This document shows positions 53,985 to 62,373 of a stretch of DNA of 64,000 nucleotides, piece by piece. The notes beneath the pieces were generated by a model. It saw only the letters and a list, made by a program, of their open reading frames with translations, had not been told where the DNA came from and ran no database searches. Numbering within the stretch: position 1 is the first letter of the stretch; each line of letters begins with the position of its first letter. Origin of the DNA: JADJPO01 sp963724535 (GTDB lineage Bacteria > Actinomycetota > Actinomycetes > Actinomycetales > Kineosporiaceae); NCBI GenBank assembly GCA_963724535.1, contig CAVRVD010000002.1, positions 240,059 to 304,058 on the forward strand, in the 5' to 3' direction. A program made the translations under genes and the position numbers.

Positions 53985-54919
53985 TCAGTGTCGTGGGAGA
54001 CAGGGGCGGCCCGATCGACCCGTTCGCCCCGACCCGTGCCGGGCTGTACCGCGATGCGCTGGTGGAGGTCCGCGCGCTCGGGCCGATCCGAGGCAGACGA
54101 TCGCTGCACATGGTGCGCACCGAGCACTTCGATGTCACGGCCGTCGACGGACGCATCTGTGTCGGCCACGCGGTGCCGGCCGACCGGTTGGACGACGACC
54201 TGGCCGGGCTGCTGGCCGACGAGCTGTTCGGGCCGGGGTGGTTGCGCGGGTCGGAGATGTTCGAGCGGATCTTCACCGGCGTCGTCCGCACGGTCGCCGA
54301 CGATCCACTCCAGGCCTGGGAGGCGTTCTACCGCAATACCCTGGCCCGGATCGACAGCTGCCTCGCCCGTCCGGCCGCCGCCGCGACGCGGGGCGGCACG
54401 GTGGCCGACTACGCGCCTGTCTATGGTCACGCTCAGAGCCTGCTCGCCGCCGGGTCGGTGCTGGAGCTGGGGTGCTGCTTCGGGTTCCTGTCGCTGCGGC
54501 TGGCCAACGCCGGGCGAGCGACGACGGCCTCGGACGTCTCGCCGGGCGTTGTCCGGCTGCTGGCCGCGGTGGCGGAGCGACTCGGTGTCCCGCTGCAGAC
54601 CCAGGTGGCCGACGCCGCCCGCTTCCCGGCGTCCGGTCCCTGCGCGGACACGGTGCTGGCCATCCATCTGCTGGAGCACCTCGAACCTGCCCACGGTGAC
54701 CGCGTGGTCGAGGAGGCGATCCGGTTGGCCCGCCGGCGGGTGGTGATCGCGGTGCCGTTGGAGGAGGAGGCGGACGAGACCTGGGGACACGTTCGCACCG
54801 TGTCGATGACCGATCTGCGCGATTGGGGGCGGCGTAGCGGGCGACCGCACGACGTGCACGAACATCACGGCGGCTGGTTGGTGATCGAGGCCGACGCGAC
54901 TGCGCAGCCGACCCGCTAG
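53981..54919 (+). CDS. mftM: Mycofactocin oligosaccharide methyltransferase MftM
   Basis: The 312-residue SAM-dependent methyltransferase has motif I VLELGCCFGFLSL and the acidic/adjacent motifs ASDVSPGVVRLL and LAIHLLEHLEP. The N-terminal 130 residues (DPFAPTRAGLYRDALVEVRA...RTEHFDVTAVDG) follow the MftM type described from Mycolicibacterium smegmatis, which methylates a glucose of the mycofactocin glycan. The ATG overlaps the vwa stop by four bases, tying the two together. Its last base is 10 bases from the convergent response regulator gene. Confidence 0.85.
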   Translation: MISVVGDRGGPIDPFAPTRAGLYRDALVEVRALGPIRGRRSLHMVRTEHFDVTAVDGRICVGHAVPADRLDDDLAGLLADELFGPGWLRGSEMFERIFTGVVRTVADDPLQAWEAFYRNTLARIDSCLARPAAAATRGGTVADYAPVYGHAQSLLAAGSVLELGCCFGFLSLRLANAGRATTASDVSPGVVRLLAAVAERLGVPLQTQVADAARFPASGPCADTVLAIHLLEHLEPAHGDRVVEEAIRLARRRVVIAVPLEEEADETWGHVRTVSMTDLRDWGRRSGRPHDVHEHHGGWLVIEADATAQPTR

Positions 54920-54929
54920 ATCGGAGCCG

Positions 54930-55610
54930 CTAGATCACTCCCATCTTCGAGGCCTCGTACACCGCCTCGGCCCGTCGGGAGACACCGAGCTTGCGCAGGA
55001 TGTTGCCGACGTGGAACTTGGCGGTGGTCTCGGAGATGTAGAGGCGTACCCCGATGTCCCGGTTGGACAACCCCCGGGCCAGCAGCTGGATGACCTCGCG
55101 CTCGCGGGCGGTGAGTTGACGATGATCCTCGATGGGTGGTGCGTTGAGCCCACGCACCATCGCGGCGGCCGAGCGCGCGTCGAAGGCGCTCTCGCCCCGC
55201 GAGACGTCACGGATCGCCCGGATCAATCCCGAGGTGTCGACGTCCTTGACCACGTACCCCCGGGCACCGGCCCGGATCGCCTGCAGGACGAGCTGATCGT
55301 CCAGGAACGTGGTGAACACCAGAACCCTGACCTGCGGGTGATGGGCGGTGAGCGCCGCGCACAGGTCCAGCCCTTCGGTGTCCGAGGAGGGGGACAGCTT
55401 GAGGTCGAGCAGCACGATCTGGGCCTCGGTCCGGCCGATCACCGCGAGCGCCTCGGCCGCGGTCGACGCCTCGGCCACAACTCGCATGTCCCGTTCCCGT
55501 TCCAGGATGGACCGCAGGCCCTGCCGGACGATGGCGTGGTCGTCGACGAGCATGATCCGGGCCGGAGGGTCGGGTTGGGGATCGGTGCCTGCCGGGCTCA
55601 CGCTGGCCAT
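54930..55610 (-). CDS. NarL/LuxR-family response regulator, MnoR-like
   Basis: The 226-residue regulator has a receiver domain (DDH acidic pair, phospho-acceptor Asp69 in LLDLKL, Lys in VVKD) and a LuxR-type HTH (LTAREREVIQLLARGLSNRDIGVRLYIS). It overlaps the end of the kinase gene by 13 bases. By context, with the iron-ADH and kinase genes, it corresponds to the MnoSR system reported to control mno and 1,3-propanediol use in M. smegmatis, and to AgmR/ErbR-like regulators of alcohol oxidation in pseudomonads. Confidence 0.88.
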   Translation of the reverse strand: MASVSPAGTDPQPDPPARIMLVDDHAIVRQGLRSILERERDMRVVAEASTAAEALAVIGRTEAQIVLLDLKLSPSSDTEGLDLCAALTAHHPQVRVLVFTTFLDDQLVLQAIRAGARGYVVKDVDTSGLIRAIRDVSRGESAFDARSAAAMVRGLNAPPIEDHRQLTAREREVIQLLARGLSNRDIGVRLYISETTAKFHVGNILRKLGVSRRAEAVYEASKMGVI

Positions 55611-57007
55611 GGCCGCCCCTCCTCGGGTGTGTCCCCGAGCAGTTCCCCGATCAGGGTGGGCCGGGATGGCGCGGTGACCGGCAACGGGACGGCGAACTCG
55701 ACGCGCACGCCGCCCAGGCGGGCACGGCGGAAGGCCAGCTTTCCGCCGACCTCGCTCATCCGGGCTTCCATGTTGGCCAGCCCTCGGTGCCGCCCGTCGC
55801 TCGGCGAGCCCCGTTCCAGGCGCAGGGTGCGGCGCAGGTGGGCGGGGTCGCCGACGCCGTCATCGGCGACGGTCACCGTGAGCAGGTGTGGCTGGAAGCG
55901 GAGCCGGACGACGGCCCGGCGCGCGTGGGCGTGCACGGCCACGTTGAACAGGGCTTCGCCCACGGCCCGGGCTATCTCGTGGTCGGCTCCGGGCAGGAGC
56001 TGCTCCGGGTCCCCCTCGACGCGGATGTCCACGTTCAGCCGGGGGCGATGGTGATCGGCCATCACCGCGAGAAGTTCGGGCAGCGTGGAGACCGTTTGGT
56101 GCTGGGACTGGTGCAGGGCGTAGATGGCCCGTCGCATCTGCTCGACCGCCTCCTGGGACAGCTGCTTGGCCGCGGTGAGCCGCTCGACCAGCCCCACCCC
56201 GATCGCACCGAGCGCCTCGGCCTCGCCCCGGGCGAGTTCGACCGTCATCCCGCTGGACAGCACGTACTGGGTGACGCTGTCGTGCAGCTCGCGGGCGATC
56301 CGCTGCCGTTCGGTGGAGATCAGCTCTCGTTGCCGAGCCAGGACCAGACGCTGCTCCACCTGACGTAGCTGGCGAGTGCGGGCCTCGAGGTCGCGGGTGC
56401 GGGCAGTGGTCTCGTCGGACAGGCGCTGTGCCCGCCGATGCAGGACCCGACCGGCCTGGTACTGCTCCGAGGTGTGCAGCGACACTGCCGCCTGGTTTGC
56501 CAGGATCCGCAACACGGAAAGATCCCCGGGTTCGGGCTCGACGTCCAGGCCGTGCAGGCCGACGAGGCTGCCCACCTGACGACCCTCGAGGCTCATCGGC
56601 ACCCGGACCCACCGGCCGTCGTCGTTGCCGCGCACGGCATGTCCGGCTCGGACGGCGGCGAGCTCGCGACGGACCAGCGGGGGCAGGTCCGCGTCGTCGT
56701 CGGTGGGTCCTCGATCGGCGGCCAGCGCAAGGAATCGCGGCCGAGCCCCCTGTACGTGCCCGTCCGAGAGGGCGAGGATCGTCCACTCGGCCGACAGGTA
56801 CGCGGCCGCTGCCCGGACCACTTCCTCCAGCAGCCCCCGGGGTCCTTCCACGGTGCGCACCAGCGCTCGTGAGATGGAGTCCATGGCGCGAACGGCGCGC
56901 TGCATCCGCTCGTCGGACCGGACGTAGGCGCGATAGTAGGAACGCTTGCCTGAGCGCACCCCGGTGAGCGCGGCGAGGTCGGGTGCCTGGGGTGGCGGCG
57001 TGTTCAC
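55598..57007 (-). CDS. Cytoplasmic GAF-domain sensor histidine kinase, MnoS-like
   Basis: The 469-residue kinase has no transmembrane segment. It has a GAF sensor domain (about 45-180), a coiled coil (195-230), a HisKA_3 dimerisation domain with phospho-His242 (ARELHDSV) and an ATPase domain (VGEALFNVAVHAHA, DDGVGD, GLANMEARM). It likely senses an alcohol, aldehyde or redox state inside the cell. It lies seven bases after the iron-ADH gene and overlaps the response regulator gene. Confidence 0.88.
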   Translation of the reverse strand: MNTPPPQAPDLAALTGVRSGKRSYYRAYVRSDERMQRAVRAMDSISRALVRTVEGPRGLLEEVVRAAAAYLSAEWTILALSDGHVQGARPRFLALAADRGPTDDDADLPPLVRRELAAVRAGHAVRGNDDGRWVRVPMSLEGRQVGSLVGLHGLDVEPEPGDLSVLRILANQAAVSLHTSEQYQAGRVLHRRAQRLSDETTARTRDLEARTRQLRQVEQRLVLARQRELISTERQRIARELHDSVTQYVLSSGMTVELARGEAEALGAIGVGLVERLTAAKQLSQEAVEQMRRAIYALHQSQHQTVSTLPELLAVMADHHRPRLNVDIRVEGDPEQLLPGADHEIARAVGEALFNVAVHAHARRAVVRLRFQPHLLTVTVADDGVGDPAHLRRTLRLERGSPSDGRHRGLANMEARMSEVGGKLAFRRARLGGVRVEFAVPLPVTAPSRPTLIGELLGDTPEEGRPWPA

Positions 57008-57014
57008 GGCACGC

Positions 57015-58238
57015 TCACAGCGCCACGCGGAACAGAGCCTCGACGTCGTGTTGCGACGCCGGGCGCGGGTTGGTCGCCAGGCAGGCGTCCTGCAGCGTCG
57101 TCCGTGCCATTCGCGGGATGTCCACCTCGCGCACCCCGAGCTGGCTCAGTCCGCGGGGGACGCCGACGTCGTCGGCCAGTCGGCGAACGTGCTCGGCCAG
57201 CCGCTCGGCTGCCTCGTCGCCGGGCATCCCGTCCACGGAGAGCCCGGCAGCACGGGCGAGCTCGGCGAAGCGTGCGGGTGCGGCCCGGGCGTTGTAGCGG
57301 ATCACGTGCGGCAGCAGGACGCCGTTGACCACGCCGTGCGGGGCGTCCAGCAGGCCGCCCACCTGGTGGCTCATCGCATGTGTCGCGCCGAGGATGGCAT
57401 TGCTGAACGCCAGCCCCGCCTGCAGGCTGGCCTGGGCCATCATGGCCCGGGCCTGCACGTCTCGCGGGGCGAGCATCGTGGCACGCAGGTGGGCATGGAC
57501 CAGACCGACCGCGTTCAGCGCATGGGCGTCGGTCAGCGGGTTGTGGGCCAGCGACACGAACGACTCGATGCCATGGGTGAGAGCGTCCAGGCCGGTCGCC
57601 GCGTTCAGGTCCGGCGGCATCGTGATCAGCAACCGCGGATCGGTGATCGAGGTGTCCGGAACCAGGGCCCGGCCCATGATCGTGATCTTCACCAAGCGGG
57701 TCGTGTCGGTGACGATGCAGAACTGGGAGACGTCGGCCCCGCTGCCCGACGTGCTCGGGATCGTCAACATCGGCGGGATCGGCTTGGTCGCCCGGTCTAC
57801 CCCGGCGTAGTCGAGGATGTCGCCCTGGTTGCCCGACAGGATCGCCACACCCTTGGCGGCGTCGATGCACGAGCCGCCCCCGATGGCGACCAGCACGTCG
57901 GCCTGGTGCGCGCTGTAGTACTCGTAGGCGGCTCGAATCTCGTGGTCCTTGGGGTTGGGGGTCAGCTCCGACCAGAGCACCGGCTCCAGTCGTGCTTCTC
58001 GCAGATAGCCGACCAGCTCGGCCACCCAGCCCGCTTCGATGATCCCGGGGTCGGTGACGACCATGGGACGACGTGCACCGAGCCGGGCCGCCGCGAAGCC
58101 GGCCTCACCCAACGAGCCGATGCCCAGCACCACTTCCGGTGCATGGAACTTCACCAGCGAAGGGGGACCTGGTCCGGGCGAGGACTCGCCCGCATCGCGA
58201 CCGGTCGAACGGGTCGCGGTCGCCGTCGTCGACGTCAC
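57015..58238 (-). CDS. Second iron-type alcohol dehydrogenase (ErcA / 1,3-propanediol dehydrogenase-like)
   Basis: The 407-residue group III alcohol dehydrogenase has GGGSCIDAAKG and STSGSGAD nucleotide motifs and metal ligands in GLDALTHGIE and the ATHAMSHQVGG...HGVVNG region. It is distinct from Mno and resembles ErcA, which in Pseudomonas aeruginosa belongs to the ethanol-oxidation regulon and may act in signalling. GTG 58238 with GGGAGG five bases upstream is preferred to a GTG at 58283. It heads the operon ADH-kinase-regulator. Confidence 0.9.
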   Translation of the reverse strand: MTSTTATATRSTGRDAGESSPGPGPPSLVKFHAPEVVLGIGSLGEAGFAAARLGARRPMVVTDPGIIEAGWVAELVGYLREARLEPVLWSELTPNPKDHEIRAAYEYYSAHQADVLVAIGGGSCIDAAKGVAILSGNQGDILDYAGVDRATKPIPPMLTIPSTSGSGADVSQFCIVTDTTRLVKITIMGRALVPDTSITDPRLLITMPPDLNAATGLDALTHGIESFVSLAHNPLTDAHALNAVGLVHAHLRATMLAPRDVQARAMMAQASLQAGLAFSNAILGATHAMSHQVGGLLDAPHGVVNGVLLPHVIRYNARAAPARFAELARAAGLSVDGMPGDEAAERLAEHVRRLADDVGVPRGLSQLGVREVDIPRMARTTLQDACLATNPRPASQHDVEALFRVAL

Positions 58239-58324
58239 AGGCGCCTCCCTCGACGGGCTGACCACTGCCTGGCCGTGAACCACGGTAACTCGGACATTCA
58301 GTGCGGGGGAGGGCTAGCTCCCTG

Positions 58325-58597
58325 TCATTGGCGGCCGGTCTCGGGCGAGATCATCGTGCGCACCGGGCTGATCACATCGGCGGGGAAGCCGCCCCGTCGT
58401 GCGTGCTCCTCGATCAGCGCCGGGTCAGATGCGTCGTAGACGCAGTAGAGCTTGTCGTCGGTGACGAACGACTCCACCCACGAGACGTCGTTCAGTTCCT
58501 CCAACACGGCGTTGGAGGTTGCACTGATGTCGTGGAGCTGTTCTGCGGTCAGCGAGCCGGCCCCTGGGATGGCGCGCTCGATCACGTAACGGCCCAT
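58325..58597 (-). CDS. DUF4242 (small ferredoxin-like-fold) protein
   Basis: The 90-residue alpha/beta protein (RYVIERAIPGAG...LYCVYDASDPALIEEHARRGGFPADVI) matches DUF4242; a Streptomyces member has been described as nickel-binding. It stands 86 bases upstream of the iron-ADH gene on the same strand and may be co-transcribed. Its role in alcohol metabolism is unknown. Confidence 0.87.
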   Translation of the reverse strand: MGRYVIERAIPGAGSLTAEQLHDISATSNAVLEELNDVSWVESFVTDDKLYCVYDASDPALIEEHARRGGFPADVISPVRTMISPETGRQ

Positions 58598-58681
58598 GGC
58601 GTCCTCCTCGTCCGGTGTGTCAGCTGCATCGCCAACGTAGGTCGATCTACCAGCAGGAGAGCACCCGCCTGAGAAGGGGAC

Positions 58682-58705
58682 ATACCTACCCGAACAGACA
58701 GGTAT
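58682..58705. promoter_or_regulatory. Inverted repeat ATACCT-N12-AGGTAT between DUF4242 and the GAF regulator
   Basis: Perfect 6-base arms (58682-58687 and 58700-58705) with 12 bases between, located 33 bases before the GAF regulator start and about 85 bases before the DUF4242 start. It is a candidate site for autoregulation and divergent control. Confidence 0.5.
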
Positions 58706-58731
58706 CGTAATCGGTTTCGACCTTGTGTACT

Positions 58732-58746
58732 GGAGGCATGCCCTCC
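58732..58746 (+). promoter_or_regulatory. Ribosome site of the GAF regulator within a short inverted repeat
   Basis: GGAGG-CATGC-CCTCC pairs the ribosome-binding site with the first codons of the gene. The spacing to ATG 58738 is only one base, so an in-frame ATG at 58750 may be used instead. The hairpin could lower translation. Confidence 0.4.
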
Positions 58747-59994
58747 GGGATGCGCTCCCAGGTGCTCGCCTCGTGGCATCGGTCGGCAGCTGCCGGCGTC
58801 GCGGCAGGGGCCGCCGAGGCTCCGGTCACGCTGCCCGGTGACGTCCTGCGCGACCACCGGGAGGCGCATCCGCTGGCTCTGGTCCTCCCGCTCCTGAACG
58901 ACGTGCTCGGTCAGGCGGCGCAGGACTGCGACGCGGTGATGGCCCTCACCGACGCGTCGGGCCACTTGTTGTGGGTGTGCGGGTCCCCGAGCACCCTGCG
59001 GCGGGCTGAGCGAATCGGCTTCGTGGAGGGCAGCAACTGGGACGAGCGCCTCGCCGGGACCAACGCCCCCGGGATGACGCTCGCCCTGGACCAGCCGGTG
59101 ACGGTGACTCGCTCGGAGCACTTCCGCGAGTCCGTCCGGCGCTGGAGCTGCGCGGCGGCGCCGATCCACGACCCGATGACCGGGGCCCTGCTCGGGGCAC
59201 TGGACCTGACCGGCGGCGACACGATTGCGGTGCCGCAGACGATGGCCCTGGTCCGGGCCGCCGCGCGGATGGCCCACATCGAACTCCAGCGTGACCGGCC
59301 CCCAAGCCCGGTTCTCGGGGATCGTCGCGGCGGCACGCCCGGCGTCCGACTGCGGGTGCTAGGCCGCACCGAGGCGGCGATCCACGTGAAGGGCCCGTTG
59401 GGGCCGGTCCGGGCCGCACGGCTGTCCCCGCGGCACAGCGAGGTCCTGCTCCTGCTCGCGGCCGCACCTGGTGGTCTGTCGGGCGACGAGCTGACGACGC
59501 TGCTGTACGAAGGGGACGCGTCCCCGTCGACGCTGCGGGCGGAGATGAACCGGTTGCGAGCCCTGCTGGGGGACGACCTACTGCCCTCGCGTCCCTACCG
59601 GCTGGCCGGGGAGATCAGCGCCGACTGGTTGGAGGTCGAGGCAAGGCTGGTGGCCGGCGATCTGGAGGGCGCGGTGAACGCCTACCGTGGACCGATCCTG
59701 GCGCGCTCGTCTGCACCGGGCGTGGTGCGGCTGCGCCAGCAACTGGAGTGGAGCCTGCGCCATGCGATCATGCAATCTGCAGACCCCACCCTCATGTCGT
59801 GGTGGACCCGGTCGCCCTGGGGCTGTGACGATCTCGAGATGTGGCAGGCCGCCGAGCGGTGCGTGAGCACCTCCTCACCCTTGCTGCCGCTGATCCGCGG
59901 ACAGCTTTCGCGCCTCGACCGCGAGTACGGACTGGCGCTGTCGGGCGGGTCGGTCACCCGCCGGCACCGTCCAGGGAGACCACCGAGCCGTTGA
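58738..59994 (+). CDS. GAF-domain transcriptional regulator of alcohol metabolism (non-AAA+)
   Basis: The protein of about 418 residues has an N-terminal GAF-like sensor (about 60-190, LWVCGSPSTLRRAERIGF, NWDERLAGTNAPG, ALLGALDLTGG) as in AcoR/AdhR activators, but no sigma-54 AAA+ domain. The C-terminus has a winged-helix part (LSPRHSEVLLLLAAAPGGLS...LRAEMNRLRALLG) followed by helices resembling a BTAD-like module. Such regulators often neighbour alcohol and aldehyde dehydrogenase genes in actinobacteria. It is divergent from DUF4242 and its 3' end overlaps the convergent SDR gene by 41 bases. Confidence 0.83.
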   Translation: MPSGMRSQVLASWHRSAAAGVAAGAAEAPVTLPGDVLRDHREAHPLALVLPLLNDVLGQAAQDCDAVMALTDASGHLLWVCGSPSTLRRAERIGFVEGSNWDERLAGTNAPGMTLALDQPVTVTRSEHFRESVRRWSCAAAPIHDPMTGALLGALDLTGGDTIAVPQTMALVRAAARMAHIELQRDRPPSPVLGDRRGGTPGVRLRVLGRTEAAIHVKGPLGPVRAARLSPRHSEVLLLLAAAPGGLSGDELTTLLYEGDASPSTLRAEMNRLRALLGDDLLPSRPYRLAGEISADWLEVEARLVAGDLEGAVNAYRGPILARSSAPGVVRLRQQLEWSLRHAIMQSADPTLMSWWTRSPWGCDDLEMWQAAERCVSTSSPLLPLIRGQLSRLDREYGLALSGGSVTRRHRPGRPPSR

Positions 59995-60742
59995 GACCGC
60001 GACCCTGGCGGGAGCAGCAGAACGCGATCGTCTCGCCGACCTCGGTCGGCTCCAGGAGCTGCTTGAGCAGGTGCGCCTCGGCCAGCTGCCCGGTGTCCAC
60101 ACCGTAGATGTCTGCTGTGGCCTGCAGCTTGTGGGTTCGGGTCGCTCCCGGACACACCGCCACCGCCGTCACCCCGGTGCCGACCAGGTCGGCGGCCAAG
60201 CCGCGGACGAGACCGACCACGGCATGCTTGACCGTGGTGTAGGCAGCGAGGCGGTACAAGCCCCGCACCCCGGCGCCAGAGGCGACGGCGACGAATCGCC
60301 CGCCCGAGGGATCGTCGCCGTCGAGCATGTGCGGGACGGTCGTGGCGGCGGTGTTCCAGACCCCGGCGACATCGACCTGCCACAGGGTCTCCAGGTTGCT
60401 GTCCTCCCACATCGGCCGGCCTCCGGCGATCACCGCCGCTGCGGCCACCGCCACATCCAGGCGTCCCCACCGATCCAGGGTCCGCGCCACGACGTCGTCC
60501 AGGTCGGCCCGTCGGCGGACGTCGGCGACGGCGGTGACGACGTCGTCCCCGCACTGCTGCTGGAGGCTGACCAGGTCCTCCGGCGTGCCCAGGGAGTAGT
60601 TGATGCCAGGCAGGTCGTGCGTGTCGCCGGCACATGCGTCGAGGGCGACCACCCGGAATCCGTGAGCGTGCAGGCAGCGGACCGTCGCGGCGCCGATGCC
60701 CCGGGCGGCGCCCGTGACCAGGGCCACCCGATCCTCGGTCAC
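59954..60742 (-). CDS. Mycofactocin-coupled short-chain dehydrogenase
   Basis: The 262-residue SDR has TGAARGIG, the Asp in VVALDACAG, the catalytic YTTVKHA (YxxxK) and an extra loop (THDLPGINYSLGTPEDL) of the type found in mycofactocin-associated SDRs, which hold NAD so tightly that an external carrier is needed. Its GTG overlaps the mftD stop as GTGA, a direct genetic link to the cofactor. The alcohol substrate is unknown. Confidence 0.88.
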   Translation of the reverse strand: MTEDRVALVTGAARGIGAATVRCLHAHGFRVVALDACAGDTHDLPGINYSLGTPEDLVSLQQQCGDDVVTAVADVRRRADLDDVVARTLDRWGRLDVAVAAAAVIAGGRPMWEDSNLETLWQVDVAGVWNTAATTVPHMLDGDDPSGGRFVAVASGAGVRGLYRLAAYTTVKHAVVGLVRGLAADLVGTGVTAVAVCPGATRTHKLQATADIYGVDTGQLAEAHLLKQLLEPTEVGETIAFCCSRQGRGLNGSVVSLDGAGG

Positions 60743-61923
60743 GTCTGCCGCACGGCACCAAGTCGGCGCAAGAAGCCCTCGGGGACCAGCACGTCCTCAG
60801 GGGTCAGGTCGTGGATCGAGCCGTGGCCCAGACCGAGCAACGCGGAGTCCATCCCGCTGCGCAGGATGTCGAGAACGTTCTCGACACCGGCCTGACCGTT
60901 GGCGGCCAGGCCCCACAGGCAGGCGCGGCCGATCATCACGGCCTTCGCGCCCAGGGCCACGGCCTTGACCACGTCGCTGCCCCGGCGGATCCCGCCGTCC
61001 AGGAGCACCTCGACTTGTGAGCCCACCGCCTCGGAGATCGAGGGCAGGACCCGAATCGGGGCGGGAGTTCCGTCGAGGTTGTTGCCGCCGTGATTGGACA
61101 CTGAGATCGCGCTGACCCCCGCGTCGACGGCACGCAGGGCGTCGTCGATCCGGGAGATCCCCTTGAGCAGGAAGGGGCCGCCCCACTCCTGACGCATCCA
61201 GGAGACGTCCTGCCAGCTCGGCGGCGCCGTCTGCATCCACTCGCCGTAGGCGCCGAAGAAGGTGGGCGCCGGCCCGTCCTCGGCGAGGTTGGGGGCGGTC
61301 AGGTCGGGCAGTTTCCCGGATCGGGCGAAGCGGAGCAGCCACTGCGGTCTGAGCATCACCTCGGGTGCGAACCGGGCCATCGCCTTCAGGTCGAGTCGTT
61401 CGGGGATGGCCGGACTGCCCCAGTCGCGGCCGTAGGAGAAGGACCAGTCCAGGGTGAGGATCATCCCGACAGCACCGGCTTCCCGGGCCCGTCGCATCCG
61501 CCGGGACATGAGTTCCTTGCTGCCCATCCAGTACAACTGGAAGAAGGTCTTCGGGTTGGCCTGGATCACCTCGTCAAGGGGCTTGCTGGCGAAGGAGGAC
61601 AGCCCCATCGCCGTCCCTCGGGCCGCGGCGGCCCGGGCGATGGCCACCTCGCCGTCCGGGTGGACGGCCTGCACCCCGGTCGGTGAGATCAGTACAGGCA
61701 GGGAGATGTCCTGGTCCAGCACCCTGGTGGACAGGTCCCGGGTCGCCTGCTGTCCGGCGACGTGCGGTGCGAACCCCAGCTCGGCGAAGGCGGCGGTGTT
61801 GTCGTCGTAGGACACTCCAAGCTCGGATCCGGCCAACAGCGCGGAGTAGACCGAGCCCGGAAGTCGCTTCTTGGCTCGGCGCTGCGCTTCGGCGACCGTC
61901 TCGATCCATCCAGATCCGGCCAT
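60739..61923 (-). CDS. mftD: Mycofactocin synthase MftD (FMN-dependent, lactate-dehydrogenase family)
   Basis: The 394-residue FMN protein of the alpha-hydroxy-acid oxidase family oxidatively deaminates the cleaved core (AHDP) to premycofactocin. The C-terminal part has the catalytic His in SNHGGNNLDG and the phosphate loop DGGIRRGSDVVKAVALGA. ATG 61923 is chosen; AGGAG stands nine bases upstream. It lies about 11 kb from mftF and 12 kb from mftA on the same strand, with mno, mftM and the regulators in between, and is coupled to an SDR gene. Confidence 0.93.
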   Translation of the reverse strand: MAGSGWIETVAEAQRRAKKRLPGSVYSALLAGSELGVSYDDNTAAFAELGFAPHVAGQQATRDLSTRVLDQDISLPVLISPTGVQAVHPDGEVAIARAAAARGTAMGLSSFASKPLDEVIQANPKTFFQLYWMGSKELMSRRMRRAREAGAVGMILTLDWSFSYGRDWGSPAIPERLDLKAMARFAPEVMLRPQWLLRFARSGKLPDLTAPNLAEDGPAPTFFGAYGEWMQTAPPSWQDVSWMRQEWGGPFLLKGISRIDDALRAVDAGVSAISVSNHGGNNLDGTPAPIRVLPSISEAVGSQVEVLLDGGIRRGSDVVKAVALGAKAVMIGRACLWGLAANGQAGVENVLDILRSGMDSALLGLGHGSIHDLTPEDVLVPEGFLRRLGAVRQT

Positions 61924-62127
61924 GGGCAACCACTCCTCGCATGGGGGCCTGTCGTCGGCCTGCGGGAACCCTCGACCCGCCCTGCGACTGCCGTCCGCGG
62001 ACCGGGGCACGTGCGGCCGTGGCTCGACGCTAGTGAGACGTGTGGCCGTCTTGAACTCTCCGAGCGGACGGGCGCGGTGGGCCTGCCGGACGGGGAGCGT
62101 GCCTGCCCGGGACGCTAGTCCTCAAAT

Positions 62128-62143
62128 AAGCGTGTCTGCGGGT
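62128..62143 (+). repeat. Left terminal inverted repeat of the IS element
   Basis: AAGCGTGTCTGCGGGT. It matches the reverse complement of 63983-63998 at 14 of 16 bases. Confidence 0.8.
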
Positions 62144-62316
62144 GAGTGGACTGTTGCCGAGTTGATCATTCTGGGTGGTGGTTGGCGGGGTCGCCTCAGG
62201 GTCGGTTCACGGGCCTGAGCGGGATCGGAGGGGTGCTGGGGGTTGTTACTGCGCGGTCGGCGGCGGCGGAGCGGCTCGTGGTGGGCGGGGTTTCGGAGCT
62301 TGGGCAGGTTTGAGTG

Positions 62317-62336
62317 CCGTGGCGGGTCCGCCACGG
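62317..62336. terminator. Strong hairpin downstream of the transposase gene
   Basis: CCGTGGCGGGTCCGCCACGG forms a 9-base perfect stem. It is 38 bases past the transposase stop and could terminate its transcription or shield against readthrough; no U-tract follows. Confidence 0.5.
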
Positions 62337-62373
62337 TCGGGGCAGGAGTGTGATGTTCGGGTTCGGCGTGGGG

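Noticed and set aside
57015..58238. Second methanol dehydrogenase (mno paralogue)
   Set aside because: Motifs and length fit the ErcA/propanediol branch instead; it lacks the Mno-specific N-terminus and GGGSTHD form.
59954..60742. mftG (mycofactocin oxidoreductase)
   Set aside because: MftG is a large GMC flavoprotein; this is a 262-residue SDR with YxxxK.
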